A DNA stretch of 64,000 nucleotides from Halobaculum rubrum (GTDB taxonomy: Archaea > Halobacteriota > Halobacteria > Halobacteriales > Haloferacaceae): NCBI RefSeq assembly GCF_019880225.1, contig NZ_CP082284.1, forward strand, positions 2,108,001-2,172,000, given 5' to 3'. A program made the position numbers and the translations under genes. Shown one piece after another: positions 34,424 to 43,237 of the stretch (the stretch's first letter is position 1; each line of letters begins with the position of its first letter). The notes below the pieces were generated by a model, which was not told the DNA's origin, did no database searches, and was given only the letters and a program-made list of their open reading frames with translations.

Positions 34424-35344
34424 TCACTCCCGAGAGTACTCGGGGGCGAACATCTGTGCGGACGTGGGCGTCGGGTCGCCTTCGGTGAGGTTGTACGCCG
34501 AGAGGTCGGCGTCGCTCGCGCCCGCGGCGCGCAGGAGGTCCTCGTCGTACGCCGAGTGGCCGGTGTACTCGTCCGGGTCGCGCGCGAGGATCGAGAGCAC
34601 GGCGTCCGCGAGCACGTGCGGGGTGCGCCAGTCGTCCTCGGTACCGAGCCCGAAGTAGCGCGTCGCGCGGGTGTCGACGGCGGTCACCGGCCAGAACGTG
34701 TTACAGCCGATCCCGTCGGCCGCCAGCTCCTCGGCCAGCGAGAGGGTGACGAACGACATCCCCAGCTTCGACCACGCGTAGGCGGCCTTCCCCGGCGCCC
34801 GGTCCATCGTCACCGGCGGCGCGTTCGTGAGGATCCACCCGCCGTCCTGCTCGCGGAGGTGCGGAAGGAACGCCCTGGAGACGAGGTACGTCCCGCGAAC
34901 GTTCACGTCCGTCATGAGGTCGAACCGGTTCGCGGGGAGGTCCGCGACGTTCGCCAACTGGATCGCGCTGGCGTTGTTGATCACGATGTCGACCGTGCCG
35001 AACTCGTCGATCGCCTCCTCGACGGCGGCCTCGACGGCGTCCTCGTCGCGCACGTCCAACTGGATCGCGTGGGCGTCGACGCCGCGCTCCTCGCACTGCT
35101 CGGCCGTCGTGTGAATCGTTCCTGGCAACTCGCCGCCGGGTTCGGCGGTCTTGCCGGTCGAGACGACGTTACAGCCGTGTTCGGCGAGCGTGAGCGCGAT
35201 CCGCTTGCCGATGCCGCGGGTCGTCCCGGTGACGAACGCCGTCGACCCCGACAGGTCGGGCGCGTCGAACGGCGGGTCGGCTCGGTCCGGTCCGGCGGGC
35301 ATCGCGGGATCGGCGTCGTCGGCTGGGGCGGTGTCGTCGGTCAC
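34424..35344 (-). CDS. short-chain dehydrogenase/reductase, classical type
   Basis: 306 aa from the GTG at 35344, with TACTTCTACG at about -30; upstream sequence in frame is not coding-like. The cofactor motif is AFVTGTTRGIGKRIALTLAEHG (TGxxxGIG), NNASAIQ follows, and the catalytic triad is in YAWSKLGMSF (YxxxK) with an upstream TN-APPVTM rather than a usual Ser. IVINNASAIQLANVADLP and GTYLVSRAFLPHL resemble hydroxysteroid-dehydrogenase-like protein 2. NADP preference is likely but not certain. Confidence 0.85.
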   Translation of the reverse strand: MTDDTAPADDADPAMPAGPDRADPPFDAPDLSGSTAFVTGTTRGIGKRIALTLAEHGCNVVSTGKTAEPGGELPGTIHTTAEQCEERGVDAHAIQLDVRDEDAVEAAVEEAIDEFGTVDIVINNASAIQLANVADLPANRFDLMTDVNVRGTYLVSRAFLPHLREQDGGWILTNAPPVTMDRAPGKAAYAWSKLGMSFVTLSLAEELAADGIGCNTFWPVTAVDTRATRYFGLGTEDDWRTPHVLADAVLSILARDPDEYTGHSAYDEDLLRAAGASDADLSAYNLTEGDPTPTSAQMFAPEYSRE

Positions 35345-35514
35345 ATCTCTCCCTGCGGGTGGGGGCGCCGTAGAAGTACCGCCTCGGGACCCGAGCCGAA
35401 CCGCGTCGGGACAAGAACTGAACCGGCTCGGGGTGGGAACTGTCTCGTCCGGCGGGCCGTCCCGAGCCCCGACTCGGCGCCACCGCCCCGGTTCGCCGGC
35501 CGCCGTCGACCGAG

Positions 35515-35754
35515 CTACTCGGCGCCGTCCGCCAGCAGCTGTCGTATTTCGCTCAGCTTGAAGTACGAGGCGAGGCCGAGGATCGTGACGGGCCACAGTC
35601 CGACGAACTGGCCGCGCTGCTTGTCGCCGCGCACGTAGTAGAAGTACAGGGCAAGCACGACGGAGCCGACCGATGCCAGCACGGCCGGGCCGAGACCGTC
35701 GGCACCGACTTCCTCCGCCGTTTCGATCGCCGTTTCCGCTGTTGTATCACTCAC
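35515..35754 (-). CDS. small two-span membrane protein (79 aa)
   Basis: GTG at 35754 gives MSDTTAETAIETAEEVGADGLG, then GPAVLASVGSVVLALYFYYVRG (helix 1), DKQRGQFVGLWPVTILGLASYFKL (helix 2) and an acidic end. The start codon follows a GTATATGTG and an AGATTTCC AT-rich stretch. Real coding is likely because third-position GC is high. No family recognised. Confidence 0.65.
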   Translation of the reverse strand: MSDTTAETAIETAEEVGADGLGPAVLASVGSVVLALYFYYVRGDKQRGQFVGLWPVTILGLASYFKLSEIRQLLADGAE

Positions 35755-35883
35755 ATATACTGTCTGGGTCCGTGAAGGGAAATCTCTTCCCCCACCGTCG
35801 GTTCCCACCGGGCGGAGTCGCCGAGCGTCGTCGCGCCGCGAAGGATGCTAAACGGTTACACACCGACGGCACCAGGAGTCCGC

Positions 35884-36006
35884 ATGGACGACCTCGACCC
35901 GGACACGGCGATGATCGCCGCGGGTATCGTGCTCAGTCTGATCGCCGTGCTGGAGTACTATCCAGCCTGGAGGAACGTACGACACCGCCGGGCGGATCAC
36001 CCGTGA
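35884..36006 (+). CDS. very small single-span membrane protein (40 aa)
   Basis: ATG at 35884 to TGA at 36006: MDDLDPDTAMIAAGIVLSLIAVLEYYPAWRNVRHRRADHP. One hydrophobic helix with an acidic N-terminus and basic C-terminus, so inside positive. GCTAAACGG lies about 35 nt upstream. It overlaps the 3' end of the convergent flippase gene by 10 nt. Probably real but not confirmed. Confidence 0.5.
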   Translation: MDDLDPDTAMIAAGIVLSLIAVLEYYPAWRNVRHRRADHP

Positions 36007-37619
36007 CCGTCGGCGACCCGGTCGCGTACGCCGGCCAGCACCAGTCGATAGCGCTCGACCAGCGTCGCGAGCAGGCGCCGCTCGACCGCCGAGAACCCGA
36101 GGACCCGCAACACGGCGGCGTACGCCGCGAACCCGAGGAGCGTGCCGACGACCGCCGCGGGGGCCCGGGGGAGGAGTCCGCGCGCAGCCAGCGCGATGGC
36201 CGCGAACGGAACCGCCGCAACGAGCGGCTTGGCGTGTGCGCGGGTGAAGGGCTGAAGCCCCTCGACCCGGTACAACACCGCCACCTCCAGGCCGTTGTTG
36301 ACGCCGAGCATGAGGAGGTAGCTGGCGACCAGCCCCGGCAACCCGAACTCGACGGTGAGCGGGATCGCCGTGACGGCGAGAAACAGCGTGATCGCGGTGT
36401 TGACGACCAACAGCGCGCGCTGGTGGTCGGTCATTCGCAGGAGGATGCCGACGCTGCCGGCCGCACACGCCAGCACCTGCGCGAGCACGAACCCCGGCAG
36501 CAGCGGCGCGTACCGCACGAACGTCGGCCCGAACAGCGCCATCACCGCCTCGCGGTGGACGATCGTCGGCACCGACAGCCCCACCACGCCGACGAGCACG
36601 AGTCGGCTGGTGACGTGGTACAGCCGCGACAGCGCCTCGGGGTGATCGCCGTCGTTGAGCGCGGCCGCGACCGGCGGGATGAACTGGTTGATCGCCATCA
36701 GGGGGAGCCGGACGAGGCTCCCGACGAGGACGCCGACGGCGAACACGCCGCCCGCGGTGCCCGACAGGAACACGGCGATCAGCGGATAGAAGCCCAGACG
36801 CTGAGTCGTCGTCGCGAAGCCGCTGAGGAACAGCGGCGTCGTGTATCCGACGTACCGACGTCGGATCGCCGCGGCGTCGGGCACGCGGACCCGCGGCCGG
36901 AACCCTCGCGAGCGCACGAGCCAGCCCGTCCCGACGAGCGCGAGCGCGCCCATCGCGAGGGGGAGCCCCACGGCGACGCCGACGAGGCCGCCGAGTGCGA
37001 CCGCGCCGGCGACGCCGACGGCCAACTGGACGAGCGGGAACGCGACACGCTGGAACGCGTTCAGCGCGGTCACCTCCTCGGTGGCGCGCAGCACCCGCGC
37101 GACCACGAACAGCGACACCGTCAGCGGCAGTCCCGCCCCGAACGCGCGGAGGTACAGCGGGAACGGCGGTCCCTTCCCGGTGAACGCGGCGATGGCGGGC
37201 GCGCCGAGGAACAGCCCCGCGCCGAACAGCGCCGAGACGCCCACCACCAGCGCCGCCGCGAACGTCGCGAGCGCGTCGCGCTCGGCCTCGTCGTCGACCG
37301 TCGGGAGAAATCGGCTGAGGCCGCTGCCGAACCCCATCGCGAGCCGTCGGAGAAACCGCGAGAGTCGCCGTGCGAGCGCGAACAGCCCGTACGGCTCCGC
37401 GGCGAAGGTGTTCGTCAACAGCGCGGTGAACGCCAGCGTCAGCCCGCGCTGGGCGAGGATGCTCGGCGTGGAGACGACCGCGCCGTGGGCGACCCGTTCG
37501 AGCGCGTCCGCGAGGCGCGCCTCGGTCGGGTCGAGGTCCGCGGCGACACCGCGGTCGGCGTCGCCGCTATCGCCGTCGGCGTCCTCTGTAGTCGCGGTCG
37601 ATCCCCCCGCCGATCCCAT
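35997..37619 (-). CDS. polysaccharide/lipid flippase, MATE-like (RfbX/Wzx type)
   Basis: 540 aa from the ATG at 37619; about 14 hydrophobic helices after an acidic head of 35 residues. Family signs are STPSILAQRGLTLAFTALLTNTFAAEPYGLFALARRLSRFLRRLAMGFGSGLSRFLP, TTPLFLSGFATTTQRLGFYPLIAVFLSG, and FGPTFVRYAPLLPGFVLAQ. It belongs to the MVF/MATE fold that flips lipid-linked sugars across the membrane. It overlaps nothing upstream and ends near the tiny 40-aa gene. Probably works in cell-surface glycan synthesis. Confidence 0.85.
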   Translation of the reverse strand: MGSAGGSTATTEDADGDSGDADRGVAADLDPTEARLADALERVAHGAVVSTPSILAQRGLTLAFTALLTNTFAAEPYGLFALARRLSRFLRRLAMGFGSGLSRFLPTVDDEAERDALATFAAALVVGVSALFGAGLFLGAPAIAAFTGKGPPFPLYLRAFGAGLPLTVSLFVVARVLRATEEVTALNAFQRVAFPLVQLAVGVAGAVALGGLVGVAVGLPLAMGALALVGTGWLVRSRGFRPRVRVPDAAAIRRRYVGYTTPLFLSGFATTTQRLGFYPLIAVFLSGTAGGVFAVGVLVGSLVRLPLMAINQFIPPVAAALNDGDHPEALSRLYHVTSRLVLVGVVGLSVPTIVHREAVMALFGPTFVRYAPLLPGFVLAQVLACAAGSVGILLRMTDHQRALLVVNTAITLFLAVTAIPLTVEFGLPGLVASYLLMLGVNNGLEVAVLYRVEGLQPFTRAHAKPLVAAVPFAAIALAARGLLPRAPAAVVGTLLGFAAYAAVLRVLGFSAVERRLLATLVERYRLVLAGVRDRVADGHG

Positions 37620-37668
37620 CGACTCGCCGGAGCGGAGAGTCGGAGAAAAACCCGACGAAGTGGACCGG

Positions 37669-38622
37669 CTACTGTGGGTCTGGATCGTTCTCCGGGTCCG
37701 GCTCGTACGCGTCGCCGACACGCACGTCGAGCGCCTCGGGGAGCGTCCGGAAGTCGAGGCGCTCGTGGGTCGCCAGCTCGCCGTCGCGACTGAACGTGAT
37801 CGGTTCGCCGTCGCTTTCGACGTGCAGCTCGGCCGCGCGAAAGTGCGTCACGCCCTCGGTCCCTCCGCCGAGCAGGCGGTGGACCGCGGCCTCGACGGCC
37901 ATCCCGGGGGCGGGCATCTGCTCGGCCACGACGACGTCGAACTCGCCGTCATCCATGTCGGCCTGGCCGCCCTCCCCGACGAACCTCCGCGAGTTGCCGA
38001 CGAGCACGCACAGCGCCTCGCCGGCCCACGACTCCTCGGGCGACTCGACGCGCACGTCCAGCCCGTCGAACGCCATCGTCTCGCGGGCGCCCGCCAGGAG
38101 GAACGCGAGCGTGCCGAACTGCCCCTTCAACTCGTCGGAGGTCGCCGTGCTCGCGTCGGCCGGGAGCCCGGCGATACACGAGACGAGGAACGGCTCGGCG
38201 CCCCCGTCGTCGGTTTCCGTGCTTTCGTCGTCGGTTCCTGTGCCCTCGGCGACGCCGACGTCGATGGCACGGGCCTCCCCGGTGTCCGACAGTTCGATCC
38301 CGTGGTCCAGCGACTCGATGCCGAGCGTGCCGGCGAGGAGGTTCGCCGTGCCGGCCGGGAGCACCGCGAGCGTCACGTCGCCGAGGGCGTCCGCGCGGTG
38401 CAGCCCCCGGAGCGCGTCGTTGATCGTACCGTCGCCGCCGCAGACGGCGAGCGTCGAAACACCGGTCTCGCCGGCCTCCCGGGCCAACTCGATCGTGTGG
38501 GCGCCGTCCTCGGTCTCGGTGACGGCGAAGCCGCGTGCCTCCATCGCCCGGCGGACGTGCTCGGCGTGACCGCCCGTGCCGCTGTGGGGGTTGACGAGAC
38601 AGCGACGCGACCCGATCCGCAT
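37669..38622 (-). CDS. diacylglycerol-kinase-family lipid kinase (YegS-like)
   Basis: 317 aa from the ATG at 38622. N-terminal nucleotide-binding domain with RCLVNPHSGTGGHAEHVR and VCGGDGTINDALRGLHRAD (GGDGT motif), PAGTANLLAGTLGI, then a beta-rich lipid-binding domain with VESPEESWAGEALCVLVGNSRRFVGEGG, DGEFDVVVAEQMP and FSRDGELATHERLDFRTLPEALDV. It probably phosphorylates a membrane lipid. An acidic insert sits at residues 130-145. It is 49 nt upstream of the flippase on the same strand. Confidence 0.86.
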   Translation of the reverse strand: MRIGSRRCLVNPHSGTGGHAEHVRRAMEARGFAVTETEDGAHTIELAREAGETGVSTLAVCGGDGTINDALRGLHRADALGDVTLAVLPAGTANLLAGTLGIESLDHGIELSDTGEARAIDVGVAEGTGTDDESTETDDGGAEPFLVSCIAGLPADASTATSDELKGQFGTLAFLLAGARETMAFDGLDVRVESPEESWAGEALCVLVGNSRRFVGEGGQADMDDGEFDVVVAEQMPAPGMAVEAAVHRLLGGGTEGVTHFRAAELHVESDGEPITFSRDGELATHERLDFRTLPEALDVRVGDAYEPDPENDPDPQ

Positions 38623-38792
38623 ATCCGAGAAAACGTCAGCAGCGCACTTCAACCCGCCGCGTCCGCGGTCCGTCGCGACCGGTCAACTCCTCGTGTCGGC
38701 GGTCGGTGTCGGAGCGGTTCGAGACGGGACACTTCGAGTCGCGACGGGTTGGGCCGAGGCGATCCGAGGTGGCGGAACCGGCCGGCGGAGGT

Positions 38793-38802
38793 ACGGTTAA
38801 GT
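38793..38802 (+). promoter_or_regulatory. TATA-like box of the KaiC-like gene
   Basis: ACGGTTAAGT, centred about 28 nt before the ATG at 38826. Supports a leaderless start. Confidence 0.5.
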
Positions 38803-38825
38803 CCGTCCGAGGACGTTTTCCTCAC

Positions 38826-40379
38826 ATGGGCGATGAGACTGCCGCGAGCGTCGGCGACGACGTGCTCGATCGGATGCTCCGGGGCGGGCTCCCGCGAGGC
38901 CAGGCGATACTGGTGCGCGGCGGCCCGGGGACGGGGAAGTCGACGCTTGGGATGCAGTTCCTCGACGCGGGCGTGCGGGCCGGAGAGGCGTGCCTGTACG
39001 TGACGACCGAGCAGACGCTCGACGACGTGGCCGACTCCTTCTCGGCGTTCCCGTTCGCCCTCGACGACGACTGTCTCGACGTGCTCTCGCTGCACGCGAC
39101 GCCGGGAACGACGCTGGAACACCCCGACGGCACGGGTGACGTGATGACCCTCCAACAACTCGACGACGACGCGGCCATCGGCGGGGACTTCTCGTTCGGG
39201 GAGTACACCCAGGAGCTGACGGCGGCGTCCCTCCGCGAGGAGTTCCGTCGCTACGCCGACTACGACCGCATCGTCGTCGACTCCGCCAACGGCCTCGCGG
39301 GGTTCAGCGACAGCCGCACCTACCGGCGGATCCTGCTCGACGTGATCGCGATCCTCTCCGACGAGGGCGACGCGACGGTACTGTTCACGGCCGAACAGGG
39401 CGGCGACGACGCGGAAGCCGTCGGCTCCCTGCTCCAGTACGCCGTTCACGGCGTCCTCTCGTTGACGCGCGAGCGTATCCGGGGCGACGGCCACCGCTTC
39501 ATCGAGATCACCAAGCTGCGCGGCGTCGACCACGACAGCCGGAAGCTCGAGCTCCATATCGACGACGAGCGCGGCGCGCACGCGGTGCCCGGTCGACGGA
39601 GCCAGCCCCCGGCGGTGAAGACCCACGGCCATCGACCGGTCGGGGTCGACGGGTTCGACGACCTCGTCGGCGGCGGGATCGTCGCCGGCGCGGGCGTTCT
39701 CTTCGAACACGACGGGACGGCGAACGTCTCGACGTTCCTGGGGTCGTTCCTCGACGCCGCGCTCACCCGCGGCGACCGGCTCGCGGTCGTCCCGACGATC
39801 CACCTCCGCCCGCACGGACTGGAGACGATCCTCTCGGGGTTCGGCCACGACGCCGACGAACTGCTCGACGACGGCCGACTCAACGTCGTCGACCCGATCG
39901 GCACGTGGGACGCCGACCGCGACGGCGTCCACGCGCCCGACACGGCCGACGGCGTCCGCGGCGCGTTCGACTCGATCCGCCCCAGCGACGACGAGACGGT
40001 GCTCACGTCGATCGTGAACGCCGACGCGTACGTGAACGCGCTCTCGCCCGCGGAGGCCCGCGAGCTCCGCTACTACGAGGAGTCGAGCCTGGTCCGCCCG
40101 AGCGACACGCTCGTGCACGTCCACAACCCGGGCATCGCGGCCGACGAGGTGTCGGCGTTCTTCGAGAACACCGCCGAGCAGGTGATCGAGACGTGGCTCT
40201 CCGACAGCGGGCTCCAGTACGTCCACCTCCGGAAGTCGCCGTGCGGCTTCGTCGGCACGACCTCGCTGGTCGAGTACCTGAACGAGGAGCCGTACGTCGC
40301 GGTTCAGCGGCCGCCGGGCGACCGCGAGAACCCGATGGCCGAGGAGCCGTATCCGGACGCGTATCCGTCCGACAAGTAG
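38826..40379 (+). CDS. KaiC-like RecA-superfamily ATPase with a degenerate second domain
   Basis: 517 aa. Domain 1 has a good Walker A, RGGPGTGKSTLGMQFL at residues 31-46, a Walker B YDRIVVDSANGLAG, and FTAEQGGDDAEAV. Domain 2 starts near residue 275 (GVDGFDDLVGGGIVAGAGVLFEHDGTANVSTFLGSFLDAAL), but its P-loop reads FEHDGTANV and lacks the Gly-Lys, so nucleotide binding is probably lost. The double-domain plan is that of KaiC, without the CII autokinase residues I would need. Haloarchaeal relatives are often linked to signalling; the partner is unknown. Confidence 0.84.
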   Translation: MGDETAASVGDDVLDRMLRGGLPRGQAILVRGGPGTGKSTLGMQFLDAGVRAGEACLYVTTEQTLDDVADSFSAFPFALDDDCLDVLSLHATPGTTLEHPDGTGDVMTLQQLDDDAAIGGDFSFGEYTQELTAASLREEFRRYADYDRIVVDSANGLAGFSDSRTYRRILLDVIAILSDEGDATVLFTAEQGGDDAEAVGSLLQYAVHGVLSLTRERIRGDGHRFIEITKLRGVDHDSRKLELHIDDERGAHAVPGRRSQPPAVKTHGHRPVGVDGFDDLVGGGIVAGAGVLFEHDGTANVSTFLGSFLDAALTRGDRLAVVPTIHLRPHGLETILSGFGHDADELLDDGRLNVVDPIGTWDADRDGVHAPDTADGVRGAFDSIRPSDDETVLTSIVNADAYVNALSPAEARELRYYEESSLVRPSDTLVHVHNPGIAADEVSAFFENTAEQVIETWLSDSGLQYVHLRKSPCGFVGTTSLVEYLNEEPYVAVQRPPGDRENPMAEEPYPDAYPSDK

Positions 40380-40425
40380 TCGAGGAGCCGGAGACGCCGA
40401 CGGCCGTACGGAGGAGACAGCTGCG

Positions 40426-40471
40426 CGCCGGTTCGTGGTCAGTCGGCTCGCCGGTTCGTGGTCAGTCGGCT
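40426..40471. repeat. perfect 23-bp tandem duplication at the end of a methyltransferase gene
   Basis: The unit CGCCGGTTCGTGGTCAGTCGGCT occupies 40426-40448 and again 40449-40471. The second copy overlaps the last codons and the stop (TGA complement at 40462-40464) of the methyltransferase, so a second in-register stop sits just downstream in the first copy. A recent slippage or duplication event is the simplest explanation. Confidence 0.85.
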
Positions 40472-41067
40472 CGCTCGAAGGCCCGCACGGTGTCGTCCCC
40501 GAGGGCCTCGACGTCCGTCTGCGTGAACCCGCGCGACTCGAACACCGACCCCCAGTCGTGGCGGTACAGCGGGAGGCCGTCGTCGACCTCCACGATGCCG
40601 CCGCCGCCGTCGCCCTCCAGTTCGACGGTCACGAGCGCGTCGCCGGCGACGCGGGCGATCTCGTCGAACGTCGTGGACATCTCCGTGGGGTGGACGTGCT
40701 GAAGCGTCTCGACCGAGAAGACGGCGTCGAACGCCTCGTCCGCGAAGGTCGGGAGCACGTCGGCGATGGCGCCGGCGTGGAACGACCCGGCGTCGGCGAG
40801 GTCGGGGTACTCCTCGCGGAGCACGTCGAACGAGCCGGGGTTGATGTCGACCCCGGCGAGGTCGGTGAACCCCTCTTCGTGGAGATGCGCCAGGTGTCGG
40901 CCGGAGCCGCAGCCGAGTTCCAGCACGCGCGCGCCGCGGCCGACGGCGCCGCCGAGGCGGTCGGCGACGACCTCGCTCACCTCGTTGGGCCCGTAGTGTG
41001 CGTAGTACCGCGGGGAGAACTCCCCGGTGCGGTCCGCCCAGGCGTCGCGGAGCTCGTTTGCGTTCAT
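40462..41067 (-). CDS. SAM-dependent methyltransferase
   Basis: 201 aa from the ATG at 41067. The SAM motif is VLELGCGSGRHLAHLHEEG at about residues 43-61, followed by DLAGVDINPGSFDVLREEYP, DAVFSVETLQHVHPTEMSTTFDEIARVAGDALVTVELEGDGGGG. Fits the type-11 family. The last residues TVRAFERAD and the stop sit inside a 23-bp tandem duplication. Substrate unknown. Confidence 0.84.
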   Translation of the reverse strand: MNANELRDAWADRTGEFSPRYYAHYGPNEVSEVVADRLGGAVGRGARVLELGCGSGRHLAHLHEEGFTDLAGVDINPGSFDVLREEYPDLADAGSFHAGAIADVLPTFADEAFDAVFSVETLQHVHPTEMSTTFDEIARVAGDALVTVELEGDGGGGIVEVDDGLPLYRHDWGSVFESRGFTQTDVEALGDDTVRAFERAD

Positions 41068-41198
41068 ACGATCCGATAGGGACGGCCACGGAGAACACTT
41101 CCGACTGGCGTCACGATCGACGCTCGGCGCCGACACGCCGACGAGGTCGCCACACGGATCCGGACAACGCCTATCCGCATCTGGCGCCAACCCCCGAC

Positions 41199-41657
41199 GT
41201 GTCACGGCTCGCTCGACTCCTCGTCGCCGTCGCGGTGCTCCCGCACGAGGCGGCTCACGCCGCCGCAGCGCGGCTGTTCGGCCTCGACGCCGAGATCGAG
41301 GTGCTGCCGGCGTGGGCCGGCCCGGGGCGCCCGCTCGGACGATTCGACGCGCCTGTCTCTCGGGAGACGCCGACGACGGTCGTCCGGGCGGTCGCGCTGG
41401 CACCGCTTGCGTACGTCGGCGTGGCCGCCGCGCTCGACGCCTTTCTTCCGGGTGGGTCCGGGGTTCGCTATCTCGCGATCGCGCCGCTGGCGTACTGGGC
41501 GGCGCTGTCGAGCGGCGACCTCGCGGTCGCCGCCGACCCGGGGACGGTCCGCGAGCGCGGACACTTTCTCGTGGCCGACGAGGGGTGGAGCGGCCCGACT
41601 GCGGACGCGTTGACCGTGCTCACGACGGGCGCCGTGGCTGGACTGCTCATCGCGTGA
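41199..41657 (+). CDS. small membrane protein with an HExxH motif, possible site-2-protease-like
   Basis: 152 aa from the GTG at 41199 (MSRLARLLVAVAVLPHEAAHAAAARLFG). HEAAH at about residues 16-20 is a zinc-protease HExxH motif set within the first hydrophobic helix, as in intramembrane M50 enzymes. Two to three more helices follow (VRAVALAPLAYVGVAAALDAFLP, YLAIAPLAYWAALSSGDLAVAA, TVLTTGAVAGLLIA). The M50 second motif (NxxP...LDG) is not seen, although SGDLAVAADPG could supply an acid. Function is inferred from HExxH only. Confidence 0.65.
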   Translation: MSRLARLLVAVAVLPHEAAHAAAARLFGLDAEIEVLPAWAGPGRPLGRFDAPVSRETPTTVVRAVALAPLAYVGVAAALDAFLPGGSGVRYLAIAPLAYWAALSSGDLAVAADPGTVRERGHFLVADEGWSGPTADALTVLTTGAVAGLLIA

Positions 41658-41725
41658 GCCGGCACCTCCGTCAGTGCCCGCCCTCGAACGGAACCGATTA
41701 GCCGTGCGCATCCGTCGCCACGGAC

Positions 41726-43150
41726 GTGCCACTGCTTCGTCGCGCCGGCGCCGCCGTCGCAGCGGCCCTCGCCGGCGCGGGTGTCATCGACGAGTCGCGC
41801 CTGCGCGCGACGACCGACCTTGCGTGGCCCCGGATCGTCACCGGCTTCGCCATCATGTCGAAGCGGACGGTCGACCTCGCGCTGGTCGGCCTCGTCATCG
41901 GTCCGACGGCGGTCGCCGGGCTGACGCTCGCGAACGCGTTCTGGATGGCCGCGAAGTTCGTCGCGATCGGGCTGGCCGGCGGAACGGTCTCGCTCGTTTC
42001 CCAGAACTACGGCGGCGGCGACGACGAGCGCGCCGCCGCGGTCGTCCGCCTCAGTGTCCTGATCGCGGCGGCGCTCGCGGTGCCGGCGGTCGCGGCGTTC
42101 GGCCTCGCGGCCGAGCCGCTCGTCGGCCTGCTCGGCGGCGACCGGACGGCGATCGGCTACGGCGCGACGTATCTCGCGGTGGTCGCGCCCGGCCTGCTGT
42201 TCGAGTTCCTGAACCTGATCGCCAGTCGAACGTACGCCGGCGTCAGCGACACCGTCACGCCGATGGTCGTCCGCGCGGGCGGCGCCGTCGCCAACATCGC
42301 GCTGTCGGCGACGTTCGTCCTCGCGTTCGACATGGGCGTCGCCGGCGCCGCGCTGGGGACCGCGCTGGCGACGGGGCTCGTGACGGTCGTGTTCGCGTGG
42401 GGGATGACCGGCCGGAGCTACCTCCGCGGGCGCGGCGCCAGCCCCGTCCCGCTGCGCGTCCGCGGGTCGGCCCACGACCGCGAACTCCTGGGACAGATCG
42501 CCAGCGTGTCCGCGCCGCTGGTCGCCCGCCGCGCCGCCCAGGGGCTCGTCGTGTTCCCGCTGCTGGCGATCGCGGCGACGTTCGGCCCGGTCGCCGTCGC
42601 CGCCGTCGGCGTCGGCCGGCAGGTGCGCGCGCTCCTCGGGAGCTTCTCGTGGGGCTTCTCGATCGCCGCCTCGACGCTCGTCGGACAGGAACTCGGCCGC
42701 GGCGACGAGGCCGAGGCCGAGGCGTACGGCCGCGGGATCACCCGGCTGTCGCTGCTCGTGTACCTCGTCGCCGCCGCGGTCGTCGTCGCCGCGGCCGAGC
42801 CGATCGCGGCGGTGTTCGTCGACGACCCCGCGAACCTGTCGCTGTCGGCGGACTTCGTCCGCGTCGCGGCGATCTCGGTGGTCGCGCTCGGGGTCGACGG
42901 GTCGATCACGGGAACCCTGCGCGGCGCCGGCGACACCCGCGTCCCGTTCGTCGCGACGCTGGCGGGCGCGTATCTCGCGGCGCTGCCGCTCGCGTGGGCC
43001 GGGACGGCGATCCCCGCGCTCGGCGTCGGCGGGCTGCTCCTCTCGCTGCTTGCCGAGACGGCTGTACCCCTGGTGGTGAACGCCCGCCGCTTCCGCTCGA
43101 ACCGCTGGAAGGCCGTCAGCCGAGAGTACCGCCCGAGCGCGGGCGACTGA
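41726..43150 (+). CDS. MATE-family efflux transporter
   Basis: 474 aa from a GTG at 41726; about 12 hydrophobic helices in two halves. Family blocks are LAWPRIVTGFAIMSKRTVDLALVGLVIGPTAVAGLTLANAFW, RTYAGVSDTVTPMVVRAGGAVANIALS, and GVDGSITGTLRGAGDTRVPFVATLAGAYLAALPLAW, typical of DinF/NorM-type sodium- or proton-driven drug exporters. It ends 90 nt before the 3-hydroxyacyl-CoA dehydrogenase gene. Confidence 0.9.
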   Translation: MPLLRRAGAAVAAALAGAGVIDESRLRATTDLAWPRIVTGFAIMSKRTVDLALVGLVIGPTAVAGLTLANAFWMAAKFVAIGLAGGTVSLVSQNYGGGDDERAAAVVRLSVLIAAALAVPAVAAFGLAAEPLVGLLGGDRTAIGYGATYLAVVAPGLLFEFLNLIASRTYAGVSDTVTPMVVRAGGAVANIALSATFVLAFDMGVAGAALGTALATGLVTVVFAWGMTGRSYLRGRGASPVPLRVRGSAHDRELLGQIASVSAPLVARRAAQGLVVFPLLAIAATFGPVAVAAVGVGRQVRALLGSFSWGFSIAASTLVGQELGRGDEAEAEAYGRGITRLSLLVYLVAAAVVVAAAEPIAAVFVDDPANLSLSADFVRVAAISVVALGVDGSITGTLRGAGDTRVPFVATLAGAYLAALPLAWAGTAIPALGVGGLLLSLLAETAVPLVVNARRFRSNRWKAVSREYRPSAGD

Positions 43151-43192
43151 GGGCGCGAGATGGAGCCGACGCTCGGGGGGAGGGGGGGGGAC

Positions 43193-43237
43193 GCCCGCGG
43201 CACCACCCACCCTTATGCCCGCCCGCGGCACCACCCA
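43193..43237. repeat. 17-bp direct repeats flanking the promoter of the 3-hydroxyacyl-CoA dehydrogenase gene
   Basis: GCCCGCGGCACCACCCA occurs at 43193-43209 and 43221-43237, separated by CCCTTATGCCC, which is the likely TATA region. The second copy ends 4 nt before the ATG at 43241. A 28-nt period could place two identical protein sites on either side of the TATA box, or reflect a local duplication. Confidence 0.7.
43210..43219 (+). promoter_or_regulatory. TATA box of the beta-oxidation pair
   Basis: CCCTTATGCC, centred about 26 nt before the ATG at 43241 and bracketed by the 17-bp direct repeats. Confidence 0.6.
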
